Shown here: positions 50,058 through 59,719 of the stretch, in pieces
How the letters are laid out: every line of letters starts with the position of its first letter
Position numbering within the stretch: the stretch's first letter is position 1
From: Heteroscillospira sp050943935
Lineage (GTDB): Bacteria; Bacillota; Clostridia; Oscillospirales; Oscillospiraceae
DNA: 64,000 nucleotides
NCBI GenBank assembly: GCA_050943935.1
Contig: JBMNQC010000011.1
Location: 4,379 to 68,378, forward strand
Direction of reading: 5' to 3'
Notes under the pieces: generated by a model
Database searches by the model: none
Told to the model about the DNA's origin: nothing
What the model saw: only the letters and a program-made list of their open reading frames with translations
Made by a program: the position numbers and the translations under genes

Positions 50058-51827
50058 ATGAGCGGAAAAGTAATTAAAGTATCCGGACCGCTGGTAGTGG
50101 CCGAGGGTATGCAGGACGCCAACGTCTCCGACGTTGTGCGTGTCGGCTCCCTGGGACTTATCGGCGAGATCCTTAATATGACCGGTGACCAGGCGTCCAT
50201 CCAGGTCTACGAGGAGACGGCGGGCCTTGGCCCCGGCGCCGAGGTCACCACCACCGGCGCCCCCCTCTCCGTGGAGCTGGGACCCGGACTTCTGGAAAAT
50301 ATTTACGATGGTATCCAGCGTCCCCTGGCGGAGATCCGTGAGCTCACCGGCCACTGCATCCCCCGCGGCGTGAGCATCCCCGCCCTGAACCGCAGCCGGG
50401 TGTGGGACTTTGTCCCCACCGTAAAGGCCGGCGACAGCGTGGTTCCCGGCGATGTTATAGGCACCGTGCAGGAGACTACCGCAATCACACATAAGATTCT
50501 GGTGCCCGTTGGTGTGAAGGGTACTGTTAAGAGCGTCACCCCCGGCAGCTTCAATGTGGAGCAGACCGTCTGCGTCGTCACCGATGAGAAGGGAAACGAC
50601 CGTGAGCTAACCATGATGCAGAAGTGGCCCGTCCGTGTGAACCGCCCCTATGTGAACAAATTCGTGCCCGATAAGCCTCTGGCCTCCGGCCAGCGCGTTA
50701 TCGACACCATGTTCCCCCTGGCAAAGGGCGGCACCGCCGCCGTGCCCGGCCCCTTCGGCAGCGGCAAGACCGTTGTGCAGCACCAGCTTGCCAAGTGGTC
50801 GGATGTGGACGTTGTGGTCTACATCGGCTGCGGCGAGCGCGGCAACGAGATGACCGACGTTCTCAACGAGTTCCCCGAGCTGAAGGACCCCCGCAGCGGC
50901 CAGGCGCTTATGAAGCGCACCGTGCTTATAGCCAACACCTCCGATATGCCCGTTGCCGCCCGTGAGGCCAGTATCTACACCGGCATCACCATAGCCGAGT
51001 ATTTCCGCGACATGGGCTACGACGTGGCCGTCATCGCCGACTCCACCTCCCGCTGGGCAGAGGCTCTGCGTGAGATGTCCGGCCGTCTGGAGGAGATGCC
51101 CGGCGAGGAGGGCTATCCCGCGTACCTGGCCTCCCGTCTGGCCCAGTTCTACGAGCGCGCCGGCGTTGTCCGCTGCCTGGGCAGCGATGAGCGCCGGGGC
51201 AGCCTCACCGCCATCGGCGCCGTGTCGCCTCCCGGCGGCGATACCTCCGAGCCTGTCTCCCAGGCCACCATGCGTATAGTCAAGGTGTTCTGGGGCCTGG
51301 ACAGCTCCCTGGCCTACGCCCGCCACTTCCCCGCCATCAACTGGCTCACCAGCTACTCCCTGTATGTGGACAGCCTGAAGCCCTGGTACGACGCGAACTT
51401 CGGCCCCCAGTTCATGAAGAACCGCGAGCGCGCCATGTCCCTGCTCCAGGAGGAGGCCAGCCTGCAGGAGATAGTCAAGCTGGTCGGTCAGGACGCCCTT
51501 GGCGCCAACGACCGCCTGACTCTGGAAACCGCCAAGATGATACGCGAGGACTTCCTGCAGCAGAACGCCTTTGTGGATATAGACAGCTTCTCCTCCTGCG
51601 AGCGCCAGTTCGGCCTGCTGGGTATGATACTGGACTACGACGCCCGCTGCCGCGAGGCTCTGAAGAAGGGCGCCGACCTTGAAAAGCTGTTCCGTATAGC
51701 CGCCCGGGAGGGAATAGGCCGCGCCAAGGGCGTTGACGCTGACAAGTATGCCAAGGTCTACGCCGACATACGCGCCGAAATGGCCGCAGAGATAGACGAG
51801 ATTACCGCGGGAGGTGATGAGCAGTGA
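50058..51827 (+). CDS. ntpA: V-type ATPase catalytic subunit A
   Basis: A 589-residue catalytic subunit. Order: N-terminal beta barrel (VIKVSGPLVVAEGM), the V/A-specific bulge insertion (about 110-190), Walker A GPFGSGKTV (about 231-239), the catalytic Glu in GCGERGNEM, Walker B VAVIADSTSRWAEALRE, and SPPGGDTSEPVSQ. Six heads of A and B alternate; A hydrolyses or makes ATP. It shares four bases with subunit B. Codons here favour ATC for isoleucine, as expected of a highly expressed gene. Confidence 0.97.
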   Translation: MSGKVIKVSGPLVVAEGMQDANVSDVVRVGSLGLIGEILNMTGDQASIQVYEETAGLGPGAEVTTTGAPLSVELGPGLLENIYDGIQRPLAEIRELTGHCIPRGVSIPALNRSRVWDFVPTVKAGDSVVPGDVIGTVQETTAITHKILVPVGVKGTVKSVTPGSFNVEQTVCVVTDEKGNDRELTMMQKWPVRVNRPYVNKFVPDKPLASGQRVIDTMFPLAKGGTAAVPGPFGSGKTVVQHQLAKWSDVDVVVYIGCGERGNEMTDVLNEFPELKDPRSGQALMKRTVLIANTSDMPVAAREASIYTGITIAEYFRDMGYDVAVIADSTSRWAEALREMSGRLEEMPGEEGYPAYLASRLAQFYERAGVVRCLGSDERRGSLTAIGAVSPPGGDTSEPVSQATMRIVKVFWGLDSSLAYARHFPAINWLTSYSLYVDSLKPWYDANFGPQFMKNRERAMSLLQEEASLQEIVKLVGQDALGANDRLTLETAKMIREDFLQQNAFVDIDSFSSCERQFGLLGMILDYDARCREALKKGADLEKLFRIAAREGIGRAKGVDADKYAKVYADIRAEMAAEIDEITAGGDEQ

Positions 51828-53203
51828 TCAAGGAATACAGAACTATAAAGGAAATCGCCAGCCCGCTTATGATGGTCCAGAACGTGGAGGGCGTAACCTA
51901 TGACGAGATGGTCGAGATCGAGCTGCCCACCGGCGAGAAGCGCCGTGGCAAGGTGCTGGAGGTAAACGGCGGCACCGCTGTTGTCCAGCTTTTCGAGTCC
52001 GCAGCCGGCATCAACCTGGCTCAGAGCAAGGTCCGCTTCCTGGGACACAGCCTTGAGCTGGCCGTGGCCGAAGATATGCTGGGCCGCGTGTTCGACGGCA
52101 TGGGCAACCCCATAGACGGCGGACCAGAGATCCTGGCTGAGGAGCACAGGGATATCAACGGCCTGCCCATGAACCCCGCCGCCCGTGCCTACCCCTCCGA
52201 GTTCATTCAGACCGGCGTCAGCACCATAGACGGCCTGAATACTCTGGTCAGAGGCCAGAAGCTGCCCATATTCTCCGGCTCCGGCCTGCCCCACGCGAAC
52301 CTGGCCGCGCAGATCGCCCGCCAGGCAAAGGTGCTGGGCACGGAGAGCAACTTCGCCGTCGTGTTCGCCGCCATAGGCATCACCTTTGAGGAGTCCGAGT
52401 TCTTCGTACAGGAGTTCAAGCGCACCGGCGCCATAGACCGTACCGTGCTGTTCATAAACCTGGCCAACAACCCCGCTGTTGAGCGTATAGCCACCCCGCG
52501 CATGGCCCTCACCGCCGCCGAGTACCTGGCCTTTGAGAAGGATATGCACGTTCTGGTCATCCTCACGGATATCACCAACTACGCCGAGGCCCTCCGTGAG
52601 ATCTCCGCCGCCAAGAAGGAAGTCCCCGGCCGCCGCGGCTATCCCGGCTACCTCTACACCGACCTGGCTCAGATGTATGAGCGCGCGGGCCGCCGGGTGG
52701 GCAAGGAGGGCTCCATCACCATGATACCCATACTCACCATGCCCGAGGACGATAAGACTCACCCCATCCCCGACCTTACCGGCTATATCACCGAGGGCCA
52801 GATCATCCTGTCCCGCGAGCTGTACCGCAAGGGTATTGTTCCTCCCGTGGATGTGCTTCCCTCCCTCAGCCGTCTGAAGGACAAGGGCATAGGCGTGGGC
52901 AAGACCCGCGAGGACCACTCCGGCACCATGAACCAGCTGTTCGCCGCCTACTCCAAGGGCAAGGAGGCAGCCGAGCTCATGACCATCCTGGGCGAGGCCG
53001 CCCTCAGCGATACGGATAAGCTCTACGCCAAATTCGCGGAGGAGTTCGAAAAACGTTATGTAAACCAGGGCAACGACACCAACCGCAGCATAGAGGAGAC
53101 TCTGGACCTGGGCTGGGAGCTGCTGAGCATACTGCCCAAGAGCGAGCTCAAGCGAGTCAAGGTGGAGCATATCGAAAAGTATATGGAGAAGAAGGCTGAC
53201 TGA
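51824..53203 (+). CDS. ntpB: V-type ATPase regulatory subunit B
   Basis: A 459-residue non-catalytic head subunit. It starts IKEYRTIKEIASPLMMVQNVEGVTYDE, has FSGSGLPHANLAAQIARQAKV where a catalytic P-loop would stand (no GKT), and ends with a helical domain. VLTDITNYAEALREISAAKKEVPGRRGYPGYLYTDLAQMYERAG is diagnostic of V/A-type B subunits. It shares the A stop (ATGA-type overlap) and precedes subunit D by 37 bases. Confidence 0.97.
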   Translation: MIKEYRTIKEIASPLMMVQNVEGVTYDEMVEIELPTGEKRRGKVLEVNGGTAVVQLFESAAGINLAQSKVRFLGHSLELAVAEDMLGRVFDGMGNPIDGGPEILAEEHRDINGLPMNPAARAYPSEFIQTGVSTIDGLNTLVRGQKLPIFSGSGLPHANLAAQIARQAKVLGTESNFAVVFAAIGITFEESEFFVQEFKRTGAIDRTVLFINLANNPAVERIATPRMALTAAEYLAFEKDMHVLVILTDITNYAEALREISAAKKEVPGRRGYPGYLYTDLAQMYERAGRRVGKEGSITMIPILTMPEDDKTHPIPDLTGYITEGQIILSRELYRKGIVPPVDVLPSLSRLKDKGIGVGKTREDHSGTMNQLFAAYSKGKEAAELMTILGEAALSDTDKLYAKFAEEFEKRYVNQGNDTNRSIEETLDLGWELLSILPKSELKRVKVEHIEKYMEKKAD

Positions 53204-53240
53204 GCGCCGCGCTCCGTCCGTCCCCAGGAGGTGACTTACA

Positions 53241-53894
53241 TTGGCAAGCACGGCAATAACCCCCACCAGAATGGTGCTCAACCAGCTTAAAGGGCGGCTC
53301 AAGACGGCATCCCGCGGCCACAAGCTGCTGAAGGATAAGCGCGACGAGCTGATGCGCCAGTTCATGGACATAGTCCGCCGCAACCGCCAGCTGCGTCAGA
53401 ATGTGGAGTCGGGCCTCACAGAGGCCTTCGCCGCCATGACCGTTGCGGGCGCCATAATGTCTCCCGAGATGCTGGAGCAGGCTCTGCTCTATCCCCGCCA
53501 GCAGGTGAAGCTGGATGTGGGCAGCCAGAATATCATGTCCGTAAACGTGCCGGTGTTCAATTTCCAGACCGAGACCGCCGACGCGGGCGACCTTTTCCCC
53601 TACGGCTTTGCCCAGACCTCCGGCGAGCTGGATGACGCCCTGACCAGGCTCAACCAGGTGTTTTCCGATATGCTGGAGCTGGCTCAGGTGGAGAAAAGCA
53701 TGCAGCTTATGGCGCAGGAGATAGAAAAGACCCGCCGCCGCGTAAACGCGCTGGAATACGTCATGATACCGGAGCTGCAGGAGAATATCAAATACATCAC
53801 CATGAAGCTGGCCGAAAACGAAAACGCCACCAAGGTCCGGCTGATGAAGGTGAAGGACATGGTCCTCCAGCAGGCACACGACTTTAAATACTGA
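53241..53894 (+). CDS. ntpD: V-type ATPase subunit D (central axle)
   Basis: A 217-residue rotor axle, two long antiparallel helices forming the coiled coil inside the head. The N-terminal TPTRMVLNQLKGRLKTASRGHKLLKDKRDEL is a hallmark, and the C terminus RRVNALEYVMIPELQENIKYITMKLAENE is the second helix. The start is TTG 53241 following AGGAGGTGAC. It ends the operon; the terminator is four bases later. Confidence 0.95.
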   Translation: MASTAITPTRMVLNQLKGRLKTASRGHKLLKDKRDELMRQFMDIVRRNRQLRQNVESGLTEAFAAMTVAGAIMSPEMLEQALLYPRQQVKLDVGSQNIMSVNVPVFNFQTETADAGDLFPYGFAQTSGELDDALTRLNQVFSDMLELAQVEKSMQLMAQEIEKTRRRVNALEYVMIPELQENIKYITMKLAENENATKVRLMKVKDMVLQQAHDFKY

Positions 53895-53897
53895 ATT

Positions 53898-53927
53898 AAA
53901 AACACCGCCCCAAGGGGCGGTGTTTTT
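53898..53927 (+). terminator. Terminator of the V-type ATPase operon
   Basis: Perfect 14-base arms AAAAACACCGCCCC/GGGGCGGTGTTTTT immediately after the stop codon. Confidence 0.92.
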
Positions 53928-53932
53928 AAGAC

Positions 53933-54157
53933 TGCCGAAAAACCCATATGGGCTTTTTCGGCAAATGGCCGCACTTCGTTCTGCGCCTCGGTTGTTCGCC
54001 GCAGGCGAACAATTCGACGCTCGCTCCGCGAAGAGTGTTTTCTGCCACGTACACGCCGCGGCAGAAAACGGATTTGATTTTTTTCGCCGCTCCGGCGGCG
54101 AAACTCTGTGAGACTTTTTTGACAAGCGGAAACACCGCCCATGAGGGCGGTGTTTTT
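53933..54157. repeat. Cluster of back-to-back hairpins
   Basis: Five palindromes stand in a row: 53933-53963 (TGCCGAAAAA arm), 53992-54012 (TTGTTCGCC), 54037-54069 (GTTTTCTGCC), 54082-54103 (TTTCGCCG) and 54130-54157, a near copy of the operon terminator (AAACACCGCCC/GGGCGGTGTTT). No credible gene lies here. Confidence 0.75.
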
Positions 54158-54164
54158 AGTTCAG

Positions 54165-54279
54165 AAAACGAATAGTGAATAATTGAGGTGCGGCGTGCAG
54201 ATTGAAAAATTCAAATTCGCCGCGAAGCGATACCACAACTTTTCACTATTATTTCTTCACTCTTCACTCGACTTCCTCC
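54165..54279. repeat. Family B repeat, apparently full copy
   Basis: The left end CGAATAGTGAATAATTGAGG and the right end TTCACTCTTCACTCGAC are inverted relative to each other, about 110 bases apart. The right end contains the stop codon of the minus-strand gene at 54264. Confidence 0.65.
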
Positions 54280-55589
54280 CACTCCTCGGCCATGGCGCGG
54301 CAGCGTTTGGCCAGATCCCTGTCCGCGCCGGTGCCGGTGAGGGATTCTATCACTATGGCGCTCTTTTTGCCCGAGGGGGACAGGCGCACCTTGCCGCCGG
54401 AGCGCTCCAGGACAAGCCCGTCGCTGAAATCCGCCCCGGCCTCCATGAGCGCCTCGGAAAACAGGCGCATGAGATGGGCGCGGTTATGGCAGGCTATCTC
54501 GCCTACCGGCTGTCCGTGCTCTCCCTGACGATGGGCAAGAGGCTTTCTGTCCGGAGCTTTTTTCGCATTCGGGGGCGCGACAACGGTGCCAGGGACGATG
54601 TGCTGTCCCGGCTTCACTCTGGCGCCACGGCACACTATCGCACCTTCAATGAGACTGTGCGCTCCCGCCTCGCCGCCGTCCAGCACGCTGCTGCGGATTT
54701 TTGCCCCCATGCCTATGATGCTGCCGGGGCTGACCACGGCTTCGGGGCCTATCTCGGCATCCTCGCTTATGAGTGCGCCCGGGGCAATGTAGCAGGGGGG
54801 ATGCAGGTGCACATTTTCCGGCAGCTTGGAGGCGCAGTGTATGCCGGGAGCAATATGGTCGCCGACGGCGGAGAGATTCAGCTTTCCGTGCAGGGCGTCC
54901 ATGCTGCAGCGCAGGAAGTCTGCGGGAGTGCCCACATCGCACCAGTAGCCCTCCATCAGCTTGCCGTGCAGAGGTACTCCCATGTCCAGCATTTTTGGAA
55001 AAAGGTCCTGAGCAAAGTCGTATTTCTCCCCGTGGTGTATGAGCCCTATGGCCAGAGGCGAGAGCACATAAATGCCTGTGTTTACCAGATCCGTCACCAC
55101 ACGGCTCCAGTCGGGCTTTTCGATAAAGCCCACCACCTGGTCCCCGGAGTTCACAAGCACCAGACCGTAGCGCAGGGGATTATCGTTCTCAGCCAGGGCC
55201 ATGGTTGCCGCAGCCCTGCTGCCCTGATGTTCGCGCATAAGCGCCGCCAGGTCAAAATCGCAGGCAGCGTCGCCGCTGAGTACCAGTACGTCGTCCTCAC
55301 CTACAAAATCCTCGCAGAGCTTCACACCTCCGGCTGTGCCCAGGGGCCTGGACTCCTGACTGTAGCAGATATTGACGCCCAGGCTGCTGCCGTCTCCAAA
55401 GTAGGAGCGTATAACCTCCGGCTGAGAGCAGAGAGTAATGCAGATATCCGTGAACCCGTGTTTTTTTAAAAGAAGTATGATGTGTTCAAGCAAAGGGCGT
55501 CCCATCAGCCGCACCATGGGCTTTGGGCTGCCGTGGCTTACGGGACGCAGCCGCTGTCCCTCGCCTCCGGCCAGAACTATGGCTTTCAT
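54264..55589 (-). CDS. Sugar-1-phosphate nucleotidyltransferase with phosphomannomutase-like tail
   Basis: A 441-residue protein. Residues 1-230 are a nucleotidyltransferase domain (LAGGEGQRLRPVSHGSPKPMV, GTAGGVKL, LSGDA, NTGIYVLSP) like mannose-1-phosphate guanylyltransferase. About 245-345 is a left-handed beta-helix of hexapeptides (GPEAVVSPGSIIGMGAKI). The last 75 residues (GADFSDGLVLERSGGKVRLSPSG...) look like domain IV of phosphomannomutase, with DG and a P-S-G motif. Bifunctional relatives carry a whole mutase; here domains I-III are missing. It makes an NDP-sugar, exact type unknown. ATG 55589 is chosen by the family start MKAIVLAGG. Confidence 0.83.
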   Translation of the reverse strand: MKAIVLAGGEGQRLRPVSHGSPKPMVRLMGRPLLEHIILLLKKHGFTDICITLCSQPEVIRSYFGDGSSLGVNICYSQESRPLGTAGGVKLCEDFVGEDDVLVLSGDAACDFDLAALMREHQGSRAAATMALAENDNPLRYGLVLVNSGDQVVGFIEKPDWSRVVTDLVNTGIYVLSPLAIGLIHHGEKYDFAQDLFPKMLDMGVPLHGKLMEGYWCDVGTPADFLRCSMDALHGKLNLSAVGDHIAPGIHCASKLPENVHLHPPCYIAPGALISEDAEIGPEAVVSPGSIIGMGAKIRSSVLDGGEAGAHSLIEGAIVCRGARVKPGQHIVPGTVVAPPNAKKAPDRKPLAHRQGEHGQPVGEIACHNRAHLMRLFSEALMEAGADFSDGLVLERSGGKVRLSPSGKKSAIVIESLTGTGADRDLAKRCRAMAEEWEEVE

Positions 55590-55766
55590 AACAAACCTCT
55601 GTATGGCCGCGGAGAATATACCGCGGCTGCCGTCCTTACGGCGGACGGCCTGCCGAGCTGAGCACACGGAGCTTTTCCGTGCGCCGGAGCTAGTTTGTGC
55701 GCAAAACAGAGGAATAAACGGAAGGTTAAAAATGGTCGTACTGTGCATTTAAAGAAGATTTTACGG

Positions 55767-55795
55767 TTGTCAATGTAACGGGACTTTGTTATAAT
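55767..55795 (+). promoter_or_regulatory. Promoter of the gdpP-rplI-dnaB gene run
   Basis: TTGTCA (55767-55772), 17-base spacer, perfect TATAAT (55790-55795). Confidence 0.75.
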
Positions 55796-55856
55796 AGTTT
55801 TTAACGATAAAATTGGGTAAGCTGTGCGCACAGCGCAAAGTTTGGGGGGAAGCGAC

Positions 55857-57848
55857 TTGAACAACAAAATACAACGCTTTATAGAGCCCAACGTTCGGTT
55901 TTATCTGGTCATCATGCTGCTGTTTGTGGTGGTCACCTTTTTCTTTGACCAGCGTCTGGCTGAAGCAGAGCTGCTGGTGCTGGTGCTGCTGGTGGTGTAT
56001 TCCACCATTGTATCCAGAAAAAAGCGCCGGGAGCTTGTGGAATATATAGACTCCGTAACCTATGATGTGCAGTCGGCCAAAAACGATACTCTGCTGAACT
56101 TCCCGCTGCCCATGGTGGTGTTCAAGCTGGATGACAAGCAGATAATCTGGGGCAACCAGGTGTTCTTCAATATCTGCGGCAGCCGCCGCCCCAGCTTTGA
56201 GGCGCGCATAACCGACCTGGTGCCGGAGTTTTCTGATAAGTGGCTGAAGGAGGGGCGCAGCCAGTGCCCTGCTATCCTCACGGTGGATGGGCGCAAATAC
56301 CAGATTCACGGGAATATAGTTCACAATGCAAAGGACGATAAGGCTCAGGGCTTCATGGGCATCACCTATTGGGTCGATGTGACGGAGTATGACGATACCC
56401 GCATTGAATATCAAAATGCCCGCCCCGTTGTGGCGGTCATCGTGCTGGACAATATGGATGAGCTCATTAAGGGCCTGCCCGAGCGCGGCAAAAACGATAT
56501 CCGCGCCCAGCTGGACGATAAGATAGTACAGTGGGCCGACGGCAAGGGCGGCTTTGTCCGCCGCGTGGAGCGGGACCGTTATCTGTTCATTTTCGAGGCC
56601 CGCTATCTGGACGGTATAATAGCCGAAAAATTCAAGCTGCTTGAGGAGGCCCACCAGGTGGTGAGTCCAAGCGGCATACATGCCACGCTGAGCATAGGCA
56701 TAGGCCGCGACGGCGCGGACTACGCGGAGAACTACCACTTTGCCGTGCTCAGCACCGAGATGGCCCTGTCTCGGGGCGGCGACCAGGCGGTTATAAAAAA
56801 CCGCTTCACCTTTGAGTTCTTCGGCGGCCGGGGCACCGAGGTGGAGACCCGTACCAAGGTGCGCAGCCGCGTGATGGCCAACGCCCTGAACGAAATGATA
56901 GCCGACGCATCCCAGGTGTTCGTAATGGGCCATAAGCACGCTGACCTGGATGCCATCGGCTCCGCCACCGGCATCTGCTGCATGGCCCGTAAAAACGGCA
57001 AGAAGTATCGCATTGTTGTGGACCCGGAGGTCAACGCGGCCAAGGAGCTTATAAACAAGCTGAGGGAAAATCCCGAATACCGGGATGCGTTTATCACTCC
57101 CCACGAGGCTATGGTCATGGCCGACAGCCGCTGCCTGCTGGTGGTGGTGGACACCAACCGCCCCGAGCAGGTGGAGGACCAGAATCTGCTGCTGGCCTGC
57201 AACCGCGTGGCTGTTATAGACCACCACCGCCGGGCCGCCACCTATATAGAAAACCCGGTGCTCACCCTGAACGAGCCATATGCTTCATCGGTGTGCGAGC
57301 TTATGTCGGAGTTTTTGCAGGAAGTTGTGGAGCAGACGGATATACTCCAGTGCGAGGCCGATGCCATGCTATCGGGAATAGTACTGGACACCAAGAATTT
57401 CACCATACGCACCGGAGAGCGCACCTTTGACTCCGCGGCCTTCCTGCGCCGGGCGGGGGCGGACACCGTGGCGGTGAAAAAGCTGCTGCAGAGCGATTTT
57501 GCACTCACAGTTGAGCGATACACCATTTTGCAGAGCGCCCGCATATATAAGGACAGCATAGCCATATCCGCCATGAGCAGCCCTCAGGACAGGATAGTGG
57601 CCGCACAGGCGGCGGACGAACTGCTGAATATCTCCGGCGTTGAGGCCTCCATAGTCCTCTTCCCCACGGAGGACGGCGGCGTGACCATATCTGCCCGCAG
57701 TATAGGCAATATCAATGTCCAGGTGCTGCTGGAGCAGCTGGGAGGCGGCGGAAACAATGCCGCGGCCGGAGCCCAGATAAAAGACATATCCATCCGCGAC
57801 GCGGTGAATAAGCTGTTTGCCGCCATAGACAAATATCTTGACGAATAA
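55857..57848 (+). CDS. gdpP: Cyclic-di-AMP phosphodiesterase GdpP
   Basis: A 663-residue membrane-bound enzyme degrading c-di-AMP, which controls potassium, turgor and wall stress. Order: two N-terminal helices (about 15-50), a PAS-like domain (about 75-165), a degenerate GGDEF domain (about 175-310), then DHH (GHKHADLDAIGS near 365, DSRCLLVVVDTNRP, VIDHHRR near 460) and DHHA1 (GGVTISARSIGNINV near 608-622). All the DHH metal residues are visible. The start is TTG 55857 after GGGGGG-AAGCGA. Linkage to rplI and dnaB is conserved in Firmicutes. Confidence 0.95.
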   Translation: MNNKIQRFIEPNVRFYLVIMLLFVVVTFFFDQRLAEAELLVLVLLVVYSTIVSRKKRRELVEYIDSVTYDVQSAKNDTLLNFPLPMVVFKLDDKQIIWGNQVFFNICGSRRPSFEARITDLVPEFSDKWLKEGRSQCPAILTVDGRKYQIHGNIVHNAKDDKAQGFMGITYWVDVTEYDDTRIEYQNARPVVAVIVLDNMDELIKGLPERGKNDIRAQLDDKIVQWADGKGGFVRRVERDRYLFIFEARYLDGIIAEKFKLLEEAHQVVSPSGIHATLSIGIGRDGADYAENYHFAVLSTEMALSRGGDQAVIKNRFTFEFFGGRGTEVETRTKVRSRVMANALNEMIADASQVFVMGHKHADLDAIGSATGICCMARKNGKKYRIVVDPEVNAAKELINKLRENPEYRDAFITPHEAMVMADSRCLLVVVDTNRPEQVEDQNLLLACNRVAVIDHHRRAATYIENPVLTLNEPYASSVCELMSEFLQEVVEQTDILQCEADAMLSGIVLDTKNFTIRTGERTFDSAAFLRRAGADTVAVKKLLQSDFALTVERYTILQSARIYKDSIAISAMSSPQDRIVAAQAADELLNISGVEASIVLFPTEDGGVTISARSIGNINVQVLLEQLGGGGNNAAAGAQIKDISIRDAVNKLFAAIDKYLDE

Positions 57849-57893
57849 AACCACGTCCGGCCAATGCGCCGGCATCAGAAAGGAATTTATAAA

Positions 57894-58343
57894 ATGAAAG
57901 TAATTTTTCAGGCAGACGTTAAGGGAAAAGGCAAGAAGGGCGAGATGAAGGAAGTGTCCGACGGCTACGCCAGAAACTTCCTGCTGCCCAAAAAGCTGGC
58001 TGTAGAGGCCACCTCCGACGCTGTGAATACCATGCGCCTCAAGGAAAAGGCCAGAGCCAAGCAGATGGCCGAGGAAAAGGCCGCCGCCGAGGCGATAGCC
58101 GAGCGTCTGAAGAGCGTTGTTGTAAAGATTTACGCCAAGGCCGGCGCAGGCGGCAAGCTGTTCGGCTCCATCACCTCAAAGGAGATATCCGAGGAGCTTA
58201 TGAAGCAGTTCGACATAAACATCGAGAAAAACAAAATAGTCCAGGACAACCCCATAAAGGGCTACGGAAGCTTTTCCATAAAGTGCAAGCTGGGCTACGA
58301 GGTAAACGGTACCATAAACGTGGTGGTAGCGGAAGAAAAATAA
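57894..58343 (+). CDS. rplI: 50S ribosomal protein L9
   Basis: A 149-residue ribosomal protein with the classical two-domain dumbbell: the N-terminal domain MKVIFQADVKGKGKKGEMKEVSDGYARNFLLPKKLA, a long central helix (KEKARAKQMAEEKAAAEAIAERL) and a C-terminal domain (GSITSKEISEEL...GYGSFSIKCKLG). The ATG at 57894 has AAAGGAA upstream. It is positioned 45 bases after gdpP and 26 before dnaB, the conserved Firmicutes order. Confidence 0.97.
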   Translation: MKVIFQADVKGKGKKGEMKEVSDGYARNFLLPKKLAVEATSDAVNTMRLKEKARAKQMAEEKAAAEAIAERLKSVVVKIYAKAGAGGKLFGSITSKEISEELMKQFDINIEKNKIVQDNPIKGYGSFSIKCKLGYEVNGTINVVVAEEK

Positions 58344-58369
58344 GATTTTATACCGGCAGGTGAATATAC

Positions 58370-59719
58370 TTGGATGAGCTTCTGGGCAGACGAATGCCCC
58401 ACAGCGCCGAGGCGGAGCAGGCGGTAATAGGCTCCATGCTTATTGACCCCCAGTGTATAGCCGAGGTAATAGACAAGGTCCGCTCTCAGGACTTTTATAT
58501 CCAGGCCAACCGGGAGATATTCGAGACCATGTTCACCATGTTCTCCTATAGCCAGACCATTGACCCTGTAACGGTGCTCGACCAGATGAAGGTGCGGGGC
58601 GTATATCACGACGAGTCCCAGAAGTATGTGGCCGAGCTTATGGAGGTCACGCCCACGGCGGCCAATGTGCTGAAATACGCGGGCATAGTCCGGGACAAGG
58701 CGCTCATGCGCTCCCTGGCCGATGTGGCCGATGAGATAACCAACATGGTCTTTGACGGCGCGGGCGAGGCGGATGTGATGCTGGAGAGCGCCGAGCGGCG
58801 CATCTACGCCCTGAGACAGGGACGAAGCGTGGGAGGACTGACCCACATCGCGGCTATACTTCCCACAGTATACGACCAGATCTCCGAGGCCGCCGCCAGT
58901 GACAGCAAGAATCCCGGCCTAAGCACCGGCCTGTACGACCTGGACGACGCCATCATGGGTCTGAACAAGGGCGACCTCATTCTTGTAGCCGCCCGGCCCG
59001 GTATGGGAAAGACCTCCATTGCCCTGAACATAGCCATGCATGTGGGCAAGCACTCGGGCAAGGCTGTGGCGGTGTTTTCTCTGGAAATGTCCAAGGAGCA
59101 GCTGGTATCCCGTCTCCTCTCCGGCGAGAGCCTTGTGGACGGACAGAAGCTCCACACCGGCGAACTGAATCAGGAGGAGTGGCGGCGTGTCACCGCGGCG
59201 GCTACCACCCTTTCCGCCGCCGACATCCGTGTTGACGACAACCCCACCCTCTCCGTTGCGGACATGAACGCCCAGTGCCGCAGAGTGGAAAATCTGGGCC
59301 TTGTGGTGATAGACTATCTGCAGCTCATGACCTCATCCGGCTCAAGCCGCACCTATGCCTCAGAGAGCCGCACCCAGGTGGTCAGCGACATAAGCCGTAT
59401 GCTCAAAATCATGGCCAAGGAGCTGAACGTGCCGGTCATCTGCCTCAGTCAGCTGAGCCGTGCCAACGAGAGCAGGCAGGACAAGCGCCCCATGCTCTCC
59501 GACCTGCGTGAATCCGGCGCCATAGAGCAGGACGCCGATATAGTCATAGGTCTCTACCGCGACGGATACTATAATCCCGAGGTGGAAAACCCCAATCTGG
59601 CCGAGGCCATACTGCTGAAAAACCGCCACGGCTCCATAGGCAAAATACCCCTCATGTGGCTGCCTGAGTACACCACCTATGCCAATGCAGAGAAGCACTA
59701 TGATGAAAGCGCTTATTGA
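58370..59719 (+). CDS. dnaB: Replicative DNA helicase DnaB
   Basis: A 449-residue hexameric helicase at the replication fork. The N-terminal domain (RMPHSAEAEQAVIGSMLID) binds primase; the RecA-like motor has Walker A ARPGMGKTSIALNIA (about 207-221), Walker B VVIDYLQLM, and LSQLSRANESRQDKRPMLSDLRESGAIEQDAD. The start is TTG 58370 with GGCAGGTG upstream. It overlaps tilS by 20 bases. Confidence 0.96.
   Translation: MDELLGRRMPHSAEAEQAVIGSMLIDPQCIAEVIDKVRSQDFYIQANREIFETMFTMFSYSQTIDPVTVLDQMKVRGVYHDESQKYVAELMEVTPTAANVLKYAGIVRDKALMRSLADVADEITNMVFDGAGEADVMLESAERRIYALRQGRSVGGLTHIAAILPTVYDQISEAAASDSKNPGLSTGLYDLDDAIMGLNKGDLILVAARPGMGKTSIALNIAMHVGKHSGKAVAVFSLEMSKEQLVSRLLSGESLVDGQKLHTGELNQEEWRRVTAAATTLSAADIRVDDNPTLSVADMNAQCRRVENLGLVVIDYLQLMTSSGSSRTYASESRTQVVSDISRMLKIMAKELNVPVICLSQLSRANESRQDKRPMLSDLRESGAIEQDADIVIGLYRDGYYNPEVENPNLAEAILLKNRHGSIGKIPLMWLPEYTTYANAEKHYDESAY

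Noticed and set aside
51758..53383. 541-codon minus-strand frame
   Set aside because: Shadow of ATPase subunits A and B.
53898..54157. CRISPR array in the palindrome cluster
   Set aside because: The stems differ from each other and there are no equal-length spacers between direct repeats.
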